The notes under the pieces are model-generated. The model was not told the DNA's origin. It ran no database searches and saw nothing but the letters and a program-made list of their open reading frames with translations. The translations under genes and the position numbers were made by a program. Of a stretch of DNA of 64,000 nucleotides, positions 26,412-35,263 are shown in pieces. This DNA comes from G963664835 sp965220775 (lineage in GTDB: Bacteria; Chloroflexota; UBA6077; FW602-bin22; JBCLEL01). The stretch covers positions 3,348,001 to 3,412,000 of the forward strand of contig OZ244845.1 in the NCBI GenBank assembly GCA_965220775.1, written 5' to 3'. Within the stretch, counting starts at the first letter, position 1. Each line of letters starts with the position of its first letter.

Positions 26412-26643
26412 GAATAGCCCTCTCGCAATTCATCTAGTTTCCGTTGCCCAAATCATGGGCCACGCACGCCGGAGATACCGAGGTAGCTTCCGCCGACATT
26501 AGGCTGGGCCGACACCGCGACCTAGGCCGCTGGCCACCGGAGCGGGTATTACGCCCTGCGCCGGCCCAGCAAATCTCACACCAACTTGCGGTACCCAACC
26601 TACCATCAGAATTGAGTTGTGCACCTGGGGGCCGAATTATCCC

Positions 26644-26673
26644 TTGACAAGATTAAGTTAGCTTTATTACTAT
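26644..26673 (+). promoter_or_regulatory. candidate sigma70 promoter P1 of imelysin operon
   Basis: TTGACA at 26644-26649, 18-base spacer, TACTAT at 26668-26673. The spacer contains TTAAGTTAG, similar to the left half of the DtxR/IdeR box (TTAGGTTAG). About 400 bases from the operon start, so it would leave a long leader. Confidence 0.4.
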
Positions 26674-26765
26674 GAAGCACGGTTAATTTTACGCGGTTCC
26701 GTCAATCCCGCCGGCACGGGTTTCACTGACTCGACAAGGCAGTTCGGCAAAACGGCAAAAAACTC

Positions 26766-26794
26766 TTGACACCAACTTTTCGGTTGCGTAGGCT
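26766..26794 (+). promoter_or_regulatory. candidate sigma70 promoter P2 of imelysin operon
   Basis: TTGACA at 26766-26771, 17-base spacer, TAGGCT at 26789-26794. The -35 is perfect; the -10 is imperfect. The DtxR-box-like site at 26825 lies about 25 bases beyond the expected transcription start. Confidence 0.4.
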
Positions 26795-26824
26795 TCATGG
26801 TTGTTAATGGAGCTTAATAAATCT

Positions 26825-26838
26825 TTAGGCTAATCAAA
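26825..26838 (+). promoter_or_regulatory. possible DtxR/IdeR-type operator
   Basis: TTAGGCTAATCAAA contains the exact core TTAGGCTAA of the known IdeR/DtxR consensus (TTAGGTTAGGCTAACCTAA); the left outer arm does not match. Its place just downstream of P2, with a DtxR-family gene immediately upstream, makes repression by metal plausible. Confidence 0.35.
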
Positions 26839-27070
26839 GTCGTTGCCTGAGAGTGAGGTGAGGCCGCATCGAACTGAAAAACCAGCGCATACCTTAAGGT
26901 GTCGACAGCCAGCCCGAGGGAGTCCTATCGACGCAATAGGAAAGCGTTGGATGCAGGATGGTCAAAAGCGATGGACCTGGTTGCCGAACCGAATCAGAGT
27001 TGGGGCCCGGATGCGCCAATCGAGAATTAGGATATGAGACCGAATTGCATTTTGCGTAAGGAGAAACGCG

Positions 27071-28228
27071 GTGAGAAGAATTCTAGCTCTGTTCGTCTCG
27101 ATGGCACTTACTGCCGGCCTATTGACCGCCTGCGCCGGAGGCGGACCTGACGATGAGTTGAAGCGAGCAGCCGTCTCTGACTACGCCCACGGTGTGCACC
27201 ACCCCTACTCCGAGAGCCTGAAGTCTGCGATGGCGTTGGACAGCGCCATAGATCGATTCATCGATGAGCCGACGCCGGCCCATCTAGAGGCAACAAAACG
27301 CCTCTGGCTCAGCGCCCGCAACGACTACGGCGTGACTGAAGTCTTCCGCTTTTACGACGGGCCTATCGATAATCCTGACGATGGCCCCGAGGGACTGATC
27401 AACGCTTGGCCGCTCGACGAAGCGTACATCGACTACGTAGAGGGCTATCCCGACGCTGGGATCATCAACAAACCAGGCGATTTCCCGGTCATCGACGCCG
27501 ACCTATTGGTGTCTCTAAACGAGCAGGGCGGCGAGGAGAACGTCTCCACAGGCTGGCACGCCATCGAGTTCTTGCTGTGGGGGCAGGACCTGAACAAGGA
27601 TGGCCCTGGCGACCGGCCAGTTGAGGACTACACCACAAACGCCAATGCCGAACGGCGCGCAACCTACCTCGCAGTCGCATCCGATCTACTGGTCACCCAT
27701 CTCCAACAGATGGTAGATGCATGGGCGCCAATGCGTAAGGACAACTACCGCGCGGAATTCGTAGCGTTGGACCCGGACGAAGCTGTCAAGAACATCATTA
27801 CGGGCATGGGCGAGTTGAGCCGCGGCGAACTTGCCGGCGAGAGGATGACGGTTGCGTTCGAGGAGCGGTCCCAGGAAGACGAACACTCTTGCTTCTCAGA
27901 CAACACCACCGCGGATATATTGGCCAACGCGTTAGGAGTCCAAATGGTTTACTTGGGCGACTACGGTGCCGTCTCCGGGGTCGGTATTAGAGACCTCATC
28001 GCCGCCAAGGACCAGGAACTTGCCGATCAACTCGTCTCTCACATTCGCGCCAGCGTACAGTTAGCCGCCGGTATTCCGGAGCCTTTCGACCAGCACCTGC
28101 TCGAGGGGGTCTCGGACCAGTCGTCGGGCAGACAGGCCGTGCGTACAACCATCGTCTCGCTTGAGCAGCAAACCGACATGATCGTAAATGCTGCCCAAGA
28201 GATCGGGATCAAGATCAACGTAAGCTAA
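27071..28228 (+). CDS. imelysin-family (M75) lipoprotein 1
   Basis: 385 residues, GTG start with AAGGAG about eight bases upstream. Signal peptide with lipobox GLLTAC (Cys21). The mature part is an imelysin fold: WLSARNDYGVTEVFRFYDGP, the GxHxxE motif in TGWHAIEFLLWGQDLN, and RATYLAVASDLLVTHLQQMV. Imelysin-like proteins (ICMP, IrpA, EfeO C-domain) are envelope proteins tied to iron uptake; proteolysis is disputed for the family. The CFSDNTTADILANALGVQ stretch (late helices) is typical. First gene of a three-gene operon with a di-haem oxidoreductase and a second imelysin. Confidence 0.92.
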   Translation: MRRILALFVSMALTAGLLTACAGGGPDDELKRAAVSDYAHGVHHPYSESLKSAMALDSAIDRFIDEPTPAHLEATKRLWLSARNDYGVTEVFRFYDGPIDNPDDGPEGLINAWPLDEAYIDYVEGYPDAGIINKPGDFPVIDADLLVSLNEQGGEENVSTGWHAIEFLLWGQDLNKDGPGDRPVEDYTTNANAERRATYLAVASDLLVTHLQQMVDAWAPMRKDNYRAEFVALDPDEAVKNIITGMGELSRGELAGERMTVAFEERSQEDEHSCFSDNTTADILANALGVQMVYLGDYGAVSGVGIRDLIAAKDQELADQLVSHIRASVQLAAGIPEPFDQHLLEGVSDQSSGRQAVRTTIVSLEQQTDMIVNAAQEIGIKINVS

Positions 28229-28255
28229 CGTCTGTATTGAGAGGCCGGCACCCCG

Positions 28256-29650
28256 ATGCGGGCCGTCGTGGGCGCGATCATTCTGGCTGCTTCGCTCGGT
28301 TTGCTCCCCGCCTGCGGCGTCGTGGGTGGGGACGGAATCGACTTGGAGTTAGTGTTCGACGAGCGGCTCGGAGGCGACACCACCCCGTTCAGCAAAGGCC
28401 GAAACGCATTCGAGTTGTCTGCCCGCAACCTGACTAACGAGGAACGGCGCATCTTCGAGATCGGGGATAGTTTCTTCACCCAAAACTGGGTCACGGCACC
28501 AGCATCGACCGCGGGACGCGACGGGCTTGGACCCACGTTCAACGCCCAGTCGTGTTCCTCGTGCCACGCCCACGATGGACGTGCACGACCGCCAGAGCAC
28601 GACGATGACCCTGTCAGAGGACTACTACTCAGGCTGAGCGTTCATGGCCCCGACGGCCCGATCGACGAACCGAACTATGGCGGACAGCTGCAGGACCGCG
28701 CTGTTGTTGGCGTGCCCGTCGAAGGACGCATCTCTATCAGCTACGCGACGATATCCGGCCGGTACGCCGATGGAACGTCTTATTCTCTGCGCAAACCCAC
28801 GTACACTATCCTGGATCCGGCGTTTGGACAGCTCGAGCCGGGGTTGATGATATCGCCCCGGATCGCTCCTTCGACCTTCGGTATGGGTCTGTTGGAGGCA
28901 ATCCCTGAGGAGCGCATCCTTGCACTGGCGGATCCGGACGATGCCGACGGCGACGGTGTTTCAGGCCGACGCAACATGGTCTGGGATGCCCGCCAAGGGA
29001 AACTGGTCCTGGGCCGCTTTGGCTGGAAGGCCAACCAACCCACCGTCGAGCAGCAGGCCGCGGCCGCTTTTCGTGGCGACATCGGCATCACCTCCAGCCT
29101 ATTTGCCGAAGAGAACTGTCCCCTGGCACAGGCGACTTGCCGGGAGTCACCCAACGGTGGCTCGCCTGAGATACCGGATGAGAGGCTGGCCAAGGTGACT
29201 TTCTATGTGCAGACCCTGGCCGTGCCGGCTATGCGCGACGTGGACGACGCCACGGTTCATCAGGGGGCTCGTTTCTTCGTGAAGGTCGGTTGTGCGGCCT
29301 GTCATACTCCGCGCCACGTTACGATGGAGGACCACTCTATTCCAGCATTGCGCAACCAGACAATTTACCCCTACACGGATTTGCTTCTTCACGACATGGG
29401 CGAAGGCTTGGCCGACAATCGTCCCGACGGCCAGGCGTCAGGACGAGAGTGGCGCACGGCACCCCTGTGGGGCATTGGCCTGGTAGAAGTTGTGAACGGT
29501 CACACGAGGTTCTTGCACGACGGGCGGGCCCGGAGTATCGAGGAGGCGATTCTCTGGCACGGCGGCGAAGCGGAGGGGTCCCGTGATTCCTTCATGCAAC
29601 TGTCACGGGAAGATCGGGAGGCTCTATTGCAGTTCCTCAGGTCACTCTAG
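28256..29650 (+). CDS. di-haem oxidoreductase (DUF1111/DHOR), lipoprotein
   Basis: 464 residues; signal peptide with lipobox GLLPAC. Two c-type haem motifs are visible: CSSCH at about residue 98 and CAACH at about 346, giving the DiHOR/DUF1111 family of putative peroxidases. Supporting stretches: GLGPTFNAQSCSSCHAHDGR near the N-terminus, GRFGWKANQPTVEQQAAAAF, and the C-terminal TAPLWGIGLVEVVNGHTRFL with FLHDGRARSIEEAILWHGGEA. These proteins are found next to imelysins and are thought to handle electrons or peroxide during envelope iron chemistry. It sits 27 bases after the first imelysin and overlaps the second by one base. Confidence 0.93.
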   Translation: MRAVVGAIILAASLGLLPACGVVGGDGIDLELVFDERLGGDTTPFSKGRNAFELSARNLTNEERRIFEIGDSFFTQNWVTAPASTAGRDGLGPTFNAQSCSSCHAHDGRARPPEHDDDPVRGLLLRLSVHGPDGPIDEPNYGGQLQDRAVVGVPVEGRISISYATISGRYADGTSYSLRKPTYTILDPAFGQLEPGLMISPRIAPSTFGMGLLEAIPEERILALADPDDADGDGVSGRRNMVWDARQGKLVLGRFGWKANQPTVEQQAAAAFRGDIGITSSLFAEENCPLAQATCRESPNGGSPEIPDERLAKVTFYVQTLAVPAMRDVDDATVHQGARFFVKVGCAACHTPRHVTMEDHSIPALRNQTIYPYTDLLLHDMGEGLADNRPDGQASGREWRTAPLWGIGLVEVVNGHTRFLHDGRARSIEEAILWHGGEAEGSRDSFMQLSREDREALLQFLRSL

Positions 29651-30738
29651 TGAGCCCGTTGCTGCGAGCGTACGGTCTGGGAATGCTCCTCCTATTAGCC
29701 GTCGGCTGCGGTCCTAGCGCACCCGATGAGGACGCGGTCCTGATCAGCCTCACCGACTCGATCATCGTTCCCGGGTATGAGGCACTGGCCGAAGAAGCTC
29801 GCGATCTGCGACAAGCGTTGGAGGATCTATGCGTCCGGCCTTCAGACGCCGCATTGATCGAGGCTCGCCAAGCGTGGAGGGAGGCGCGTGCCCCGTGGAT
29901 GCGATCCGAGGCCACATGGTTCGGTCCAGTCATGGACCGACGTTCCATAAGTCTCATGGACTGGTCTCAAATCGCGCCTGAACGCATCGAGGCGATGTTG
30001 GAGAATAACCCAGCAACGACCGAGGAAGAGGTGCGGAATGTCTTGGCCTCAACTCAGAGGGGCTTCGGTGCGATCGAGTACCTCTTGTTCAGCGATGACG
30101 CATTGCACGACCTGAGCGGACCGTCTTCGACGCGCTGCGACTACTTGACCGCCCTCGGCCGCGTGGTCGAGTCTGAGGCAAATGCGATTTCTGTCGACTG
30201 GAGCGTAGTCAGAGAGCACGGTCCGGCCTACCAAGACTTCTTTACAGGGCGCTCGAACAGTTCGCTGTTGACCAGGCAAGCGGTCGCTGAGTTGGTGCGG
30301 ACTCAAGTCTTCCTGATCCGGACAATCGTGGACATGAGGCTGGCCGCCGCCATTGGACTGCGCGAAGGCGGCCCCGATTCATCGGCGATCCCCGGCGGTG
30401 CCGGCGACAATTCGCTGAACGACCTGCGCAATGAGATCCTCGGAATGCGGAGTATGTACCTGGGTTCCAATGAGAGCGATGGCCTCGGAATATCTGATCT
30501 CGTCCTCGTTCTGTCCCAAGAGACAGACGAACGTATGCGCAATCACTTCGAGGACGCCCTGTCAGCAATCGACGCCGTGGAGATGCCGCTGAGCTCGGCG
30601 CTTGAGGAGCACCCTGAGAGGGTACAGTTAGTGTACGACCGACTCTTGGCTCTCCAGCGCACCTTCAGTACCGAAGTCGTCAGCCTTTTAGGTGTCTCAA
30701 TCGGCTTCAGCGATACCGACGGAGACAGCCTCCGTTAG
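29650..30738 (+). CDS. imelysin-family lipoprotein 2 (atypical motif)
   Basis: 362 residues, GTG start overlapping the di-haem stop (TAGTG). Signal peptide with lipobox LLAVGC. Imelysin-like helical fold: EARQAWREARAPWMRSEATW and RRSISLMDW. The position of the GxHxxE motif reads GFGAIEYLLF, so the His is Ala while the Glu remains, unlike imelysin 1. The last third (MRNHFEDALSAIDAVEMPL) is helical as usual. The protein is therefore a second, diverged imelysin in the same operon; metal binding may differ or be lost. Its stop is one base from the stop of the convergent HTTM gene. Confidence 0.85.
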   Translation: MSPLLRAYGLGMLLLLAVGCGPSAPDEDAVLISLTDSIIVPGYEALAEEARDLRQALEDLCVRPSDAALIEARQAWREARAPWMRSEATWFGPVMDRRSISLMDWSQIAPERIEAMLENNPATTEEEVRNVLASTQRGFGAIEYLLFSDDALHDLSGPSSTRCDYLTALGRVVESEANAISVDWSVVREHGPAYQDFFTGRSNSSLLTRQAVAELVRTQVFLIRTIVDMRLAAAIGLREGGPDSSAIPGGAGDNSLNDLRNEILGMRSMYLGSNESDGLGISDLVLVLSQETDERMRNHFEDALSAIDAVEMPLSSALEEHPERVQLVYDRLLALQRTFSTEVVSLLGVSIGFSDTDGDSLR

Positions 30739-30739
30739 C

Positions 30740-32161
30740 TCAACCATCCGGCGGTGCTGGCAGAACCCAGGTACTGGCCTGAATTCCTGAGTTGACCCGC
30801 GCAAGGTCCACGTTGGGATCTATCAAACGGGCGGCCCGCCGGCCGTTGAACGTGACGAACGCATCGGCGCGCACTTGGACATTATGGCCCTGTCGCTCCC
30901 AATCTTCGGCGATGAGGCGCGCCGTCTGGAGAATCATGTCTGGTTGATAGGACATGCGCTCGACTTGAAGCGGGGACAGGTATTCCTCTGGATAGGCCAG
31001 CCACTCCTCACCGTTTGACAGATCGGCCACTCGAAATCGGACGAGGCCTGCCTTCTCAGTCAACATTATGTTCCAAGCAAATCGGTAGCCGTCCTCGTTC
31101 CATCGCACGTCACCGGGATAAGCCCAATGGCGCAAGGGCACCACTATCTGCACAATTGCATATAGGCCAAGCGCGACGACGCCGGCGCGATGGAGCAACG
31201 TGGGGTGGAAGTCCGAAGGTGGTGTCGGCGAATTCGCTCTTCTGGTGCTGGGAAATACTCCGGCCAACAGCCGATGCGGCCAGTCGGGCGGGAAGAAGAT
31301 CAGAGTCCCGGCGATCATAATCCAAGGGAACATACCAATAGGAAACAGAAGCCACGTCATCACGTGGAACACGATGAGTATGACGTAAGCGACGGGTCTG
31401 CTTCGTCGCCACAGCAGCCAGCCGACTATCGTCAAGTCGAAGGCGGCTCCTGCCCAACTCATTGCGTATGCTAACGAAACTTCCTTGAGTAAGGGCCCGA
31501 CCAGCGGCAAGTCGCCGTTGTTGTACAGCCATATTCGCAGCGGTTGGGCATGTAGGAGCCAGTCCGGATTCAGCTTGGCGATTCCCCCAAACAGGTATAC
31601 GACACCCACCTGGGCCCTCAGCACCCATATCACCCACGACGGTACCGTGCGCACTTGAAACGATGAAGGGTGCCGGCGAGCATCCAGCGATGCCGTCCTA
31701 TGCAGCGGCATGAATATCATCAGTAGACTGACCAAACTCACCCAATAGTAGTGGTTGAGATAGGTGGTCTTGTCGATAAGTTCAATGTAGGTGAACAGTA
31801 GGAAGAATGCAGCGATGGAGAGCCGGTATCGGTAACCAAGCGCCACGCCCAAGCTTGCTAGGCCGAGGAGGGCGAAGTGCAAATACATTGCCCAGGCCGG
31901 CCAAGGCTGGACCCATGAAAAGCCGGAGTACGTAAAGTGGTGGGTAGGCTCGATGTATAGTTCGGAAATCCAATCCCGGGCCGTGAATCGTACCACCGCA
32001 ACGATTCCGAGTACGCCAAACGCAATCCGGAAAGCTGCAGCGGACGCGGCACTCACTGGATGCACTGCGAGTAATACAGCAGTATCTAGACAGGAGGTTA
32101 TCGAGAATCGGGTGAGTGTGCGCACGATGTTGATCATGCTAGCGTATGTGGTCGGGGCCAA
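30740..32161 (-). CDS. HTTM-domain (vitamin-K-dependent gamma-carboxylase-like) membrane protein
   Basis: 473 residues, TTG at 32161 (or ATG at 32137). A polytopic membrane protein: about seven hydrophobic segments between residues 30 and 310, including AMYLHFALLGLASLGVALGY and VVYLFGGIAKLNPDWL. The stretch DKTTYLNHYYWVSLVSLLMI matches the conserved core of HTTM/VKGC-like proteins, followed by a soluble C-terminal part (about 330-473). Bacterial HTTM proteins have no proven reaction, but are found with imelysins and other exported proteins. It is convergent with, not in the operon of, the imelysins, with a one-base gap between stops. Confidence 0.88.
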   Translation of the reverse strand: MAPTTYASMINIVRTLTRFSITSCLDTAVLLAVHPVSAASAAAFRIAFGVLGIVAVVRFTARDWISELYIEPTHHFTYSGFSWVQPWPAWAMYLHFALLGLASLGVALGYRYRLSIAAFFLLFTYIELIDKTTYLNHYYWVSLVSLLMIFMPLHRTASLDARRHPSSFQVRTVPSWVIWVLRAQVGVVYLFGGIAKLNPDWLLHAQPLRIWLYNNGDLPLVGPLLKEVSLAYAMSWAGAAFDLTIVGWLLWRRSRPVAYVILIVFHVMTWLLFPIGMFPWIMIAGTLIFFPPDWPHRLLAGVFPSTRRANSPTPPSDFHPTLLHRAGVVALGLYAIVQIVVPLRHWAYPGDVRWNEDGYRFAWNIMLTEKAGLVRFRVADLSNGEEWLAYPEEYLSPLQVERMSYQPDMILQTARLIAEDWERQGHNVQVRADAFVTFNGRRAARLIDPNVDLARVNSGIQASTWVLPAPPDG

Positions 32162-32242
32162 CAGATACGCGAATGTTGATCGATGTCTGGACTCTAACCG
32201 TAACCGTTAAGAATGTAAGAGCAGTAAGGACCGCGGGGTTGG

Positions 32243-33283
32243 CTATCTGAGAGACGTCAGGTTGGAGAGCGACTTTGTATCGCCGGCGGAGGCCGGAGGT
32301 TCGCGGCAGCCGATCGCGTCTAGGATCGCGTTGATCTGCTCATGCAGGTCGGAATTCCTGTTGGGGGTCCACCATTCCAGGAACTGGTCGTGGGCGTTGC
32401 TGCAGCTCCGCTTTTCGGACGCGGCTAGATAGCAAAACACCTCACGTAGACCCTGGCTCTTGGATTTGTCCCTCCACCGCAGAAGGAGAGCACGAGCCGT
32501 ATCGTGATCGTTGATATCTCCAAGCCGCTCCTGGAGCTCTTTGAGTACCGGCGCCGCGCGATGAGCGGTAGAGCCGGTAGACCCTTCGAGTAGCTCGAGG
32601 GAGTATCGGACCCGCTTCTCAGCTATTCTCATACGATGGAGCGCCCTGAGGTCGGACAAATCGCCGGACGATCGGGCGGCGAACCGATCGAGCGCGGGTC
32701 GAAGCGCGGCGCCGGCCCAGTCCCTGAGCTCCGGCTCAGCGCCGTGCCCACGCCATCTTACCCGGGCGGATAGGTCACGGATCCGGCGCTTGAAATCCTG
32801 CTTCGAGGCTCTCTTGTAGACTTTCAGGAGTGGCTTCTGCGCCCTCAGGCGGTCCCGGCGGATGCGGTCGATTGCCGCGGCTAGTTGAGTACTCGTTCCG
32901 CCGGCAACGGCAAGCTGAGATAACCTCTCCTCGAGAACATCAAGGTCGCGAGCGCGGCCGGCAGCACCGCGGATACTCCTGAGTTGCGAGATTATCCTGC
33001 TATGAGCAGACCTCGGGAGAAACGGGGCGAACAGCTGTAGGGCCGCGGCGGCCCTACGAACACTGACCCGGAGGTCGTGGACGTACTCGACATCTTCCTC
33101 CGGCTTTTTTGCCGCCCGGGGCAGCAGACGAGCCACTCGCCTCAACCGTCGATCGATGGTGCGCTTCGCTAGCCGGCTAACCCGATGCTCAGAGTCATTG
33201 GTAGGGTGTGCATTTTCTCCGACAATTGCGAACGACGCGGCCGGATCCCGGGACGCGCGTATGGATTTGTCTATCCGCGTCAT
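32243..33283 (-). CDS. CHAD-domain protein (polyphosphate-binding)
   Basis: 346 residues from ATG 33283, which overlaps the SixA stop (ATGA); the frame is open further upstream but only within sixA. A CHAD domain, an all-helical basic fold with conserved His/Arg: YVHDLRVSVRRAAAALQLF, LRSIRGAAGRARDLDVL, then LHRMRIAEKRVRYSLELL and ERLGDINDHDTARALL. CHAD proteins bind polyphosphate, and phasin-like targeting to granules is known. Cytosolic. Neighbours SixA, Ppx/GppA and PPK2 make a polyphosphate or phosphohistidine role convincing. Confidence 0.92.
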   Translation of the reverse strand: MTRIDKSIRASRDPAASFAIVGENAHPTNDSEHRVSRLAKRTIDRRLRRVARLLPRAAKKPEEDVEYVHDLRVSVRRAAAALQLFAPFLPRSAHSRIISQLRSIRGAAGRARDLDVLEERLSQLAVAGGTSTQLAAAIDRIRRDRLRAQKPLLKVYKRASKQDFKRRIRDLSARVRWRGHGAEPELRDWAGAALRPALDRFAARSSGDLSDLRALHRMRIAEKRVRYSLELLEGSTGSTAHRAAPVLKELQERLGDINDHDTARALLLRWRDKSKSQGLREVFCYLAASEKRSCSNAHDQFLEWWTPNRNSDLHEQINAILDAIGCREPPASAGDTKSLSNLTSLR

Positions 33284-33783
33284 GCGAGTTTCACCATCTG
33301 TTTGGGGGTCAAAGACCATTCGATCCAGCCGCAACGACCGTATCTGGCGGCGAACATGCGTAGTTTGCACAGAGATCCTTTTTTGAGCCGAATAGCCGGC
33401 TCCGGATCACCGGTGACCAACACGGAGACAAGGCTGCTCAAGTACGGTTCGTGGCCCACGATCATGACTTTGCTCGAGGTCGTATAGTTCATCGCAAGTT
33501 TTTCGATCAGTCTCCCCGGATCGCCGGTCGGCTTAAGGGTATCGGATGTGACCAGCTGACCCGGCCTGTCAAGCCCCTGATGCACGATCTTAGCAGTCTC
33601 GGCTGCGCGGACCAATGGGCTGGTGAGAATCACATCCAGGGAGAGTTTCAACGTGTTCAGTCCCTGCACCTGACGGACCGTCTTACGAATACCTTCCGGC
33701 GTAAGCGGGCGCTCGTCATCGTTGGCGTATTCCGGGCTGCCTCGGGTGCCGGCCAGACCGTGTCGGAGCACATACAGATCCAA
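33280..33783 (-). CDS. sixA: phosphohistidine phosphatase SixA
   Basis: 167-residue histidine phosphatase. The catalytic motif YVLRHGLAG (RHG) is at the N-terminus, and the second catalytic His is in MIVGHEPYLSSLV; RPLTPEGIRKTVRQV and LTSPLVRAAETAKI are typical. It removes phosphate from phosphohistidine, e.g. in phosphorelays or PTS-Ntr; in this lineage the target is unknown. TTG start. Together with CHAD it forms a coupled pair. SixA-CHAD pairing is common in Actinobacteria and Chloroflexota. Confidence 0.92.
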   Translation of the reverse strand: MDLYVLRHGLAGTRGSPEYANDDERPLTPEGIRKTVRQVQGLNTLKLSLDVILTSPLVRAAETAKIVHQGLDRPGQLVTSDTLKPTGDPGRLIEKLAMNYTTSSKVMIVGHEPYLSSLVSVLVTGDPEPAIRLKKGSLCKLRMFAARYGRCGWIEWSLTPKQMVKLA

Positions 33784-33832
33784 GTCGCGTTACCCTAATG
33801 CCGGAGACAGCCGGGCTAGCAGAAATGAACTC

Positions 33833-34768
33833 TCACACATAGGCGACCACAGGTGTCCTTCGCATCGCCATATCGGCCAGCAACCCTTCTCTGAGGCCAA
33901 CACGTGGGATGACCAAGGTCGGCGCCCATACGACGTTCATGAGCGCCTGGATAACAACAGTCGCCGGATAAATCACGTCCGCACGATCGTTCTTGAGGTT
34001 CAGCTTGTAGCGCCTGCCCTCGAAATCGAGCTCCTCGAGCACGACGCGCATCCGGTCTATGTCGCCGGCTTGGGCGAACGAGGTGGCCTTCTTGCCGGCG
34101 CGCCTCCCGGCCAGGTCGCCGATGGTTTCGACATTTCCTCCAGTGCCTACGAAGAGTCCGATCAGATTATGGCCCAACACGTCGGTGACCCAATCACGCG
34201 TCTCGCGGGTGACTTCCTGAACCAATTGGTCGAAACGCCCGGGACCGAAGCTATCGTCCGATAGGACTTGGAGCATACGGACGGTACCCAGCTTGTAGCT
34301 CCGGCTGTCAATGAGGCGACCATCGGTCGTTAGAACCAACTCGACGCTACCTCCACCTATATCCACGAGCATGGCCTCACCCTTCCCGATGTCCAGTTTC
34401 CGCGATACGGCGAGGTGCATCAGGCGAGCCTCTTCCGCGCCGCCAATGACGTCGACTTCGATGCCGGTGTCTTCCCGTATCCGGCTTATCAGGTCTGTAC
34501 TGTTATCAGCCTCTCTCACTGCGCTGGTCGCGATCGCGGCAATTTGCTTGACCTCGTGGCGCATAATCGACTCATGGAAGGTGCGGAAGCCCTCTACTGC
34601 TCTATCGATGAGCAAAGGGGAGAGTCGCCCCTGGGAGAAGGCATCTCGTCCGAGACGAACGGGGTCGCGAGCCGTCTCGACTACGTTAACCTTACCGTTG
34701 TCCAGGACTTCGCCAATAGCCAGGCGCATTGCGTTGGAGCCAACGTCAATCGCGGCTAGAGTTGTCAA
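33833..34768 (-). CDS. Ppx/GppA family phosphatase (exopolyphosphatase / ppGpp-phosphohydrolase)
   Basis: 311 residues of the actin-like ASKHA phosphatase fold, TTG start with GGAG five bases upstream. Phosphate-1: LAAIDVGSNAMRLAIG; IATSAVREADNS; phosphate-2: LVDIGGGSVELVL; then GTVRMLQVL and IGLFVGTGGNVETIGDL. It lacks the C-terminal HD-like domain of E. coli Ppx, so it is the short type. It hydrolyses terminal phosphates of polyP or pppGpp. Stands upstream of sixA-CHAD, in the same direction, about 50 bases apart: a polyP degradation/turnover operon. Confidence 0.92.
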   Translation of the reverse strand: MTTLAAIDVGSNAMRLAIGEVLDNGKVNVVETARDPVRLGRDAFSQGRLSPLLIDRAVEGFRTFHESIMRHEVKQIAAIATSAVREADNSTDLISRIREDTGIEVDVIGGAEEARLMHLAVSRKLDIGKGEAMLVDIGGGSVELVLTTDGRLIDSRSYKLGTVRMLQVLSDDSFGPGRFDQLVQEVTRETRDWVTDVLGHNLIGLFVGTGGNVETIGDLAGRRAGKKATSFAQAGDIDRMRVVLEELDFEGRRYKLNLKNDRADVIYPATVVIQALMNVVWAPTLVIPRVGLREGLLADMAMRRTPVVAYV

Positions 34769-35263
34769 CGGACTCCTTGGAGAGAAAGCTGATAGTCAAT
34801 GCCCGCCGGGAGACGCAGCCTCGACCACGTCGATTCGATAACGAGATGAATCGTAGCCCGTTTACCACGGAAAACCGGGGAGCTTTCCTGTGAACCGACG
34901 CCCAACAGCAACTACGAACTCGCCTCGGAAGTTGGGCCCAGCCGGCGACTGTCGACCGTAGGTCTTCGCCACAGTACCCGTCCTTGTACTCGTCAGTTTA
35001 TCAACAGGCCGGCAGGCATTCAAGCGGCGGATTGCGATGGCAATATACTGAAGTCAGCGGTGGTCCCCCCGCCGGCTGGCCGCGTGGCGCTGGGCTGGGG
35101 ACAAGCCCCGGCGCTACATGTCTCTCTTGCTACTCTCGACGGGAGCCTGCCATTCTCGCACCAAGATCGTCGGCAAGTCAGGCTGTTACGGTAAACCAAG
35201 GGTTGCAATCTTCACGGGCCCATATTAGCATTGCGTTCCTCGCGGAACCGTCACCGCCGATAG
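34769..35263. other. intergenic stretch between divergent ppx and ppk2
   Basis: About 495 bases with no convincing gene. It contains one family-2 repeat (35094-35129) and is where promoters of both divergent polyphosphate genes should lie. I see no strong promoter match. Confidence 0.45.
35094..35129 (+). repeat. dispersed repeat, family 2, copy C
   Basis: GCTGGGGACAAGCCCCGGC followed by GCTACATGTCTCTCTTG; almost the same as 11303-11337 and 12942-12980. Preceded by GGCGCTGG, which extends the stem. Intergenic. Confidence 0.7.

Larger units (their letters stand above)
26412..27070. other. AT-rich regulatory intergenic region
   Basis: About 660 bases without a convincing gene between the DtxR-type regulator and the imelysin operon. 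From about 26640 it is clearly richer in A/T than its surroundings. It holds two TTGACA-type promoter candidates and one DtxR-box-like half site, listed separately. Confidence 0.5.
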
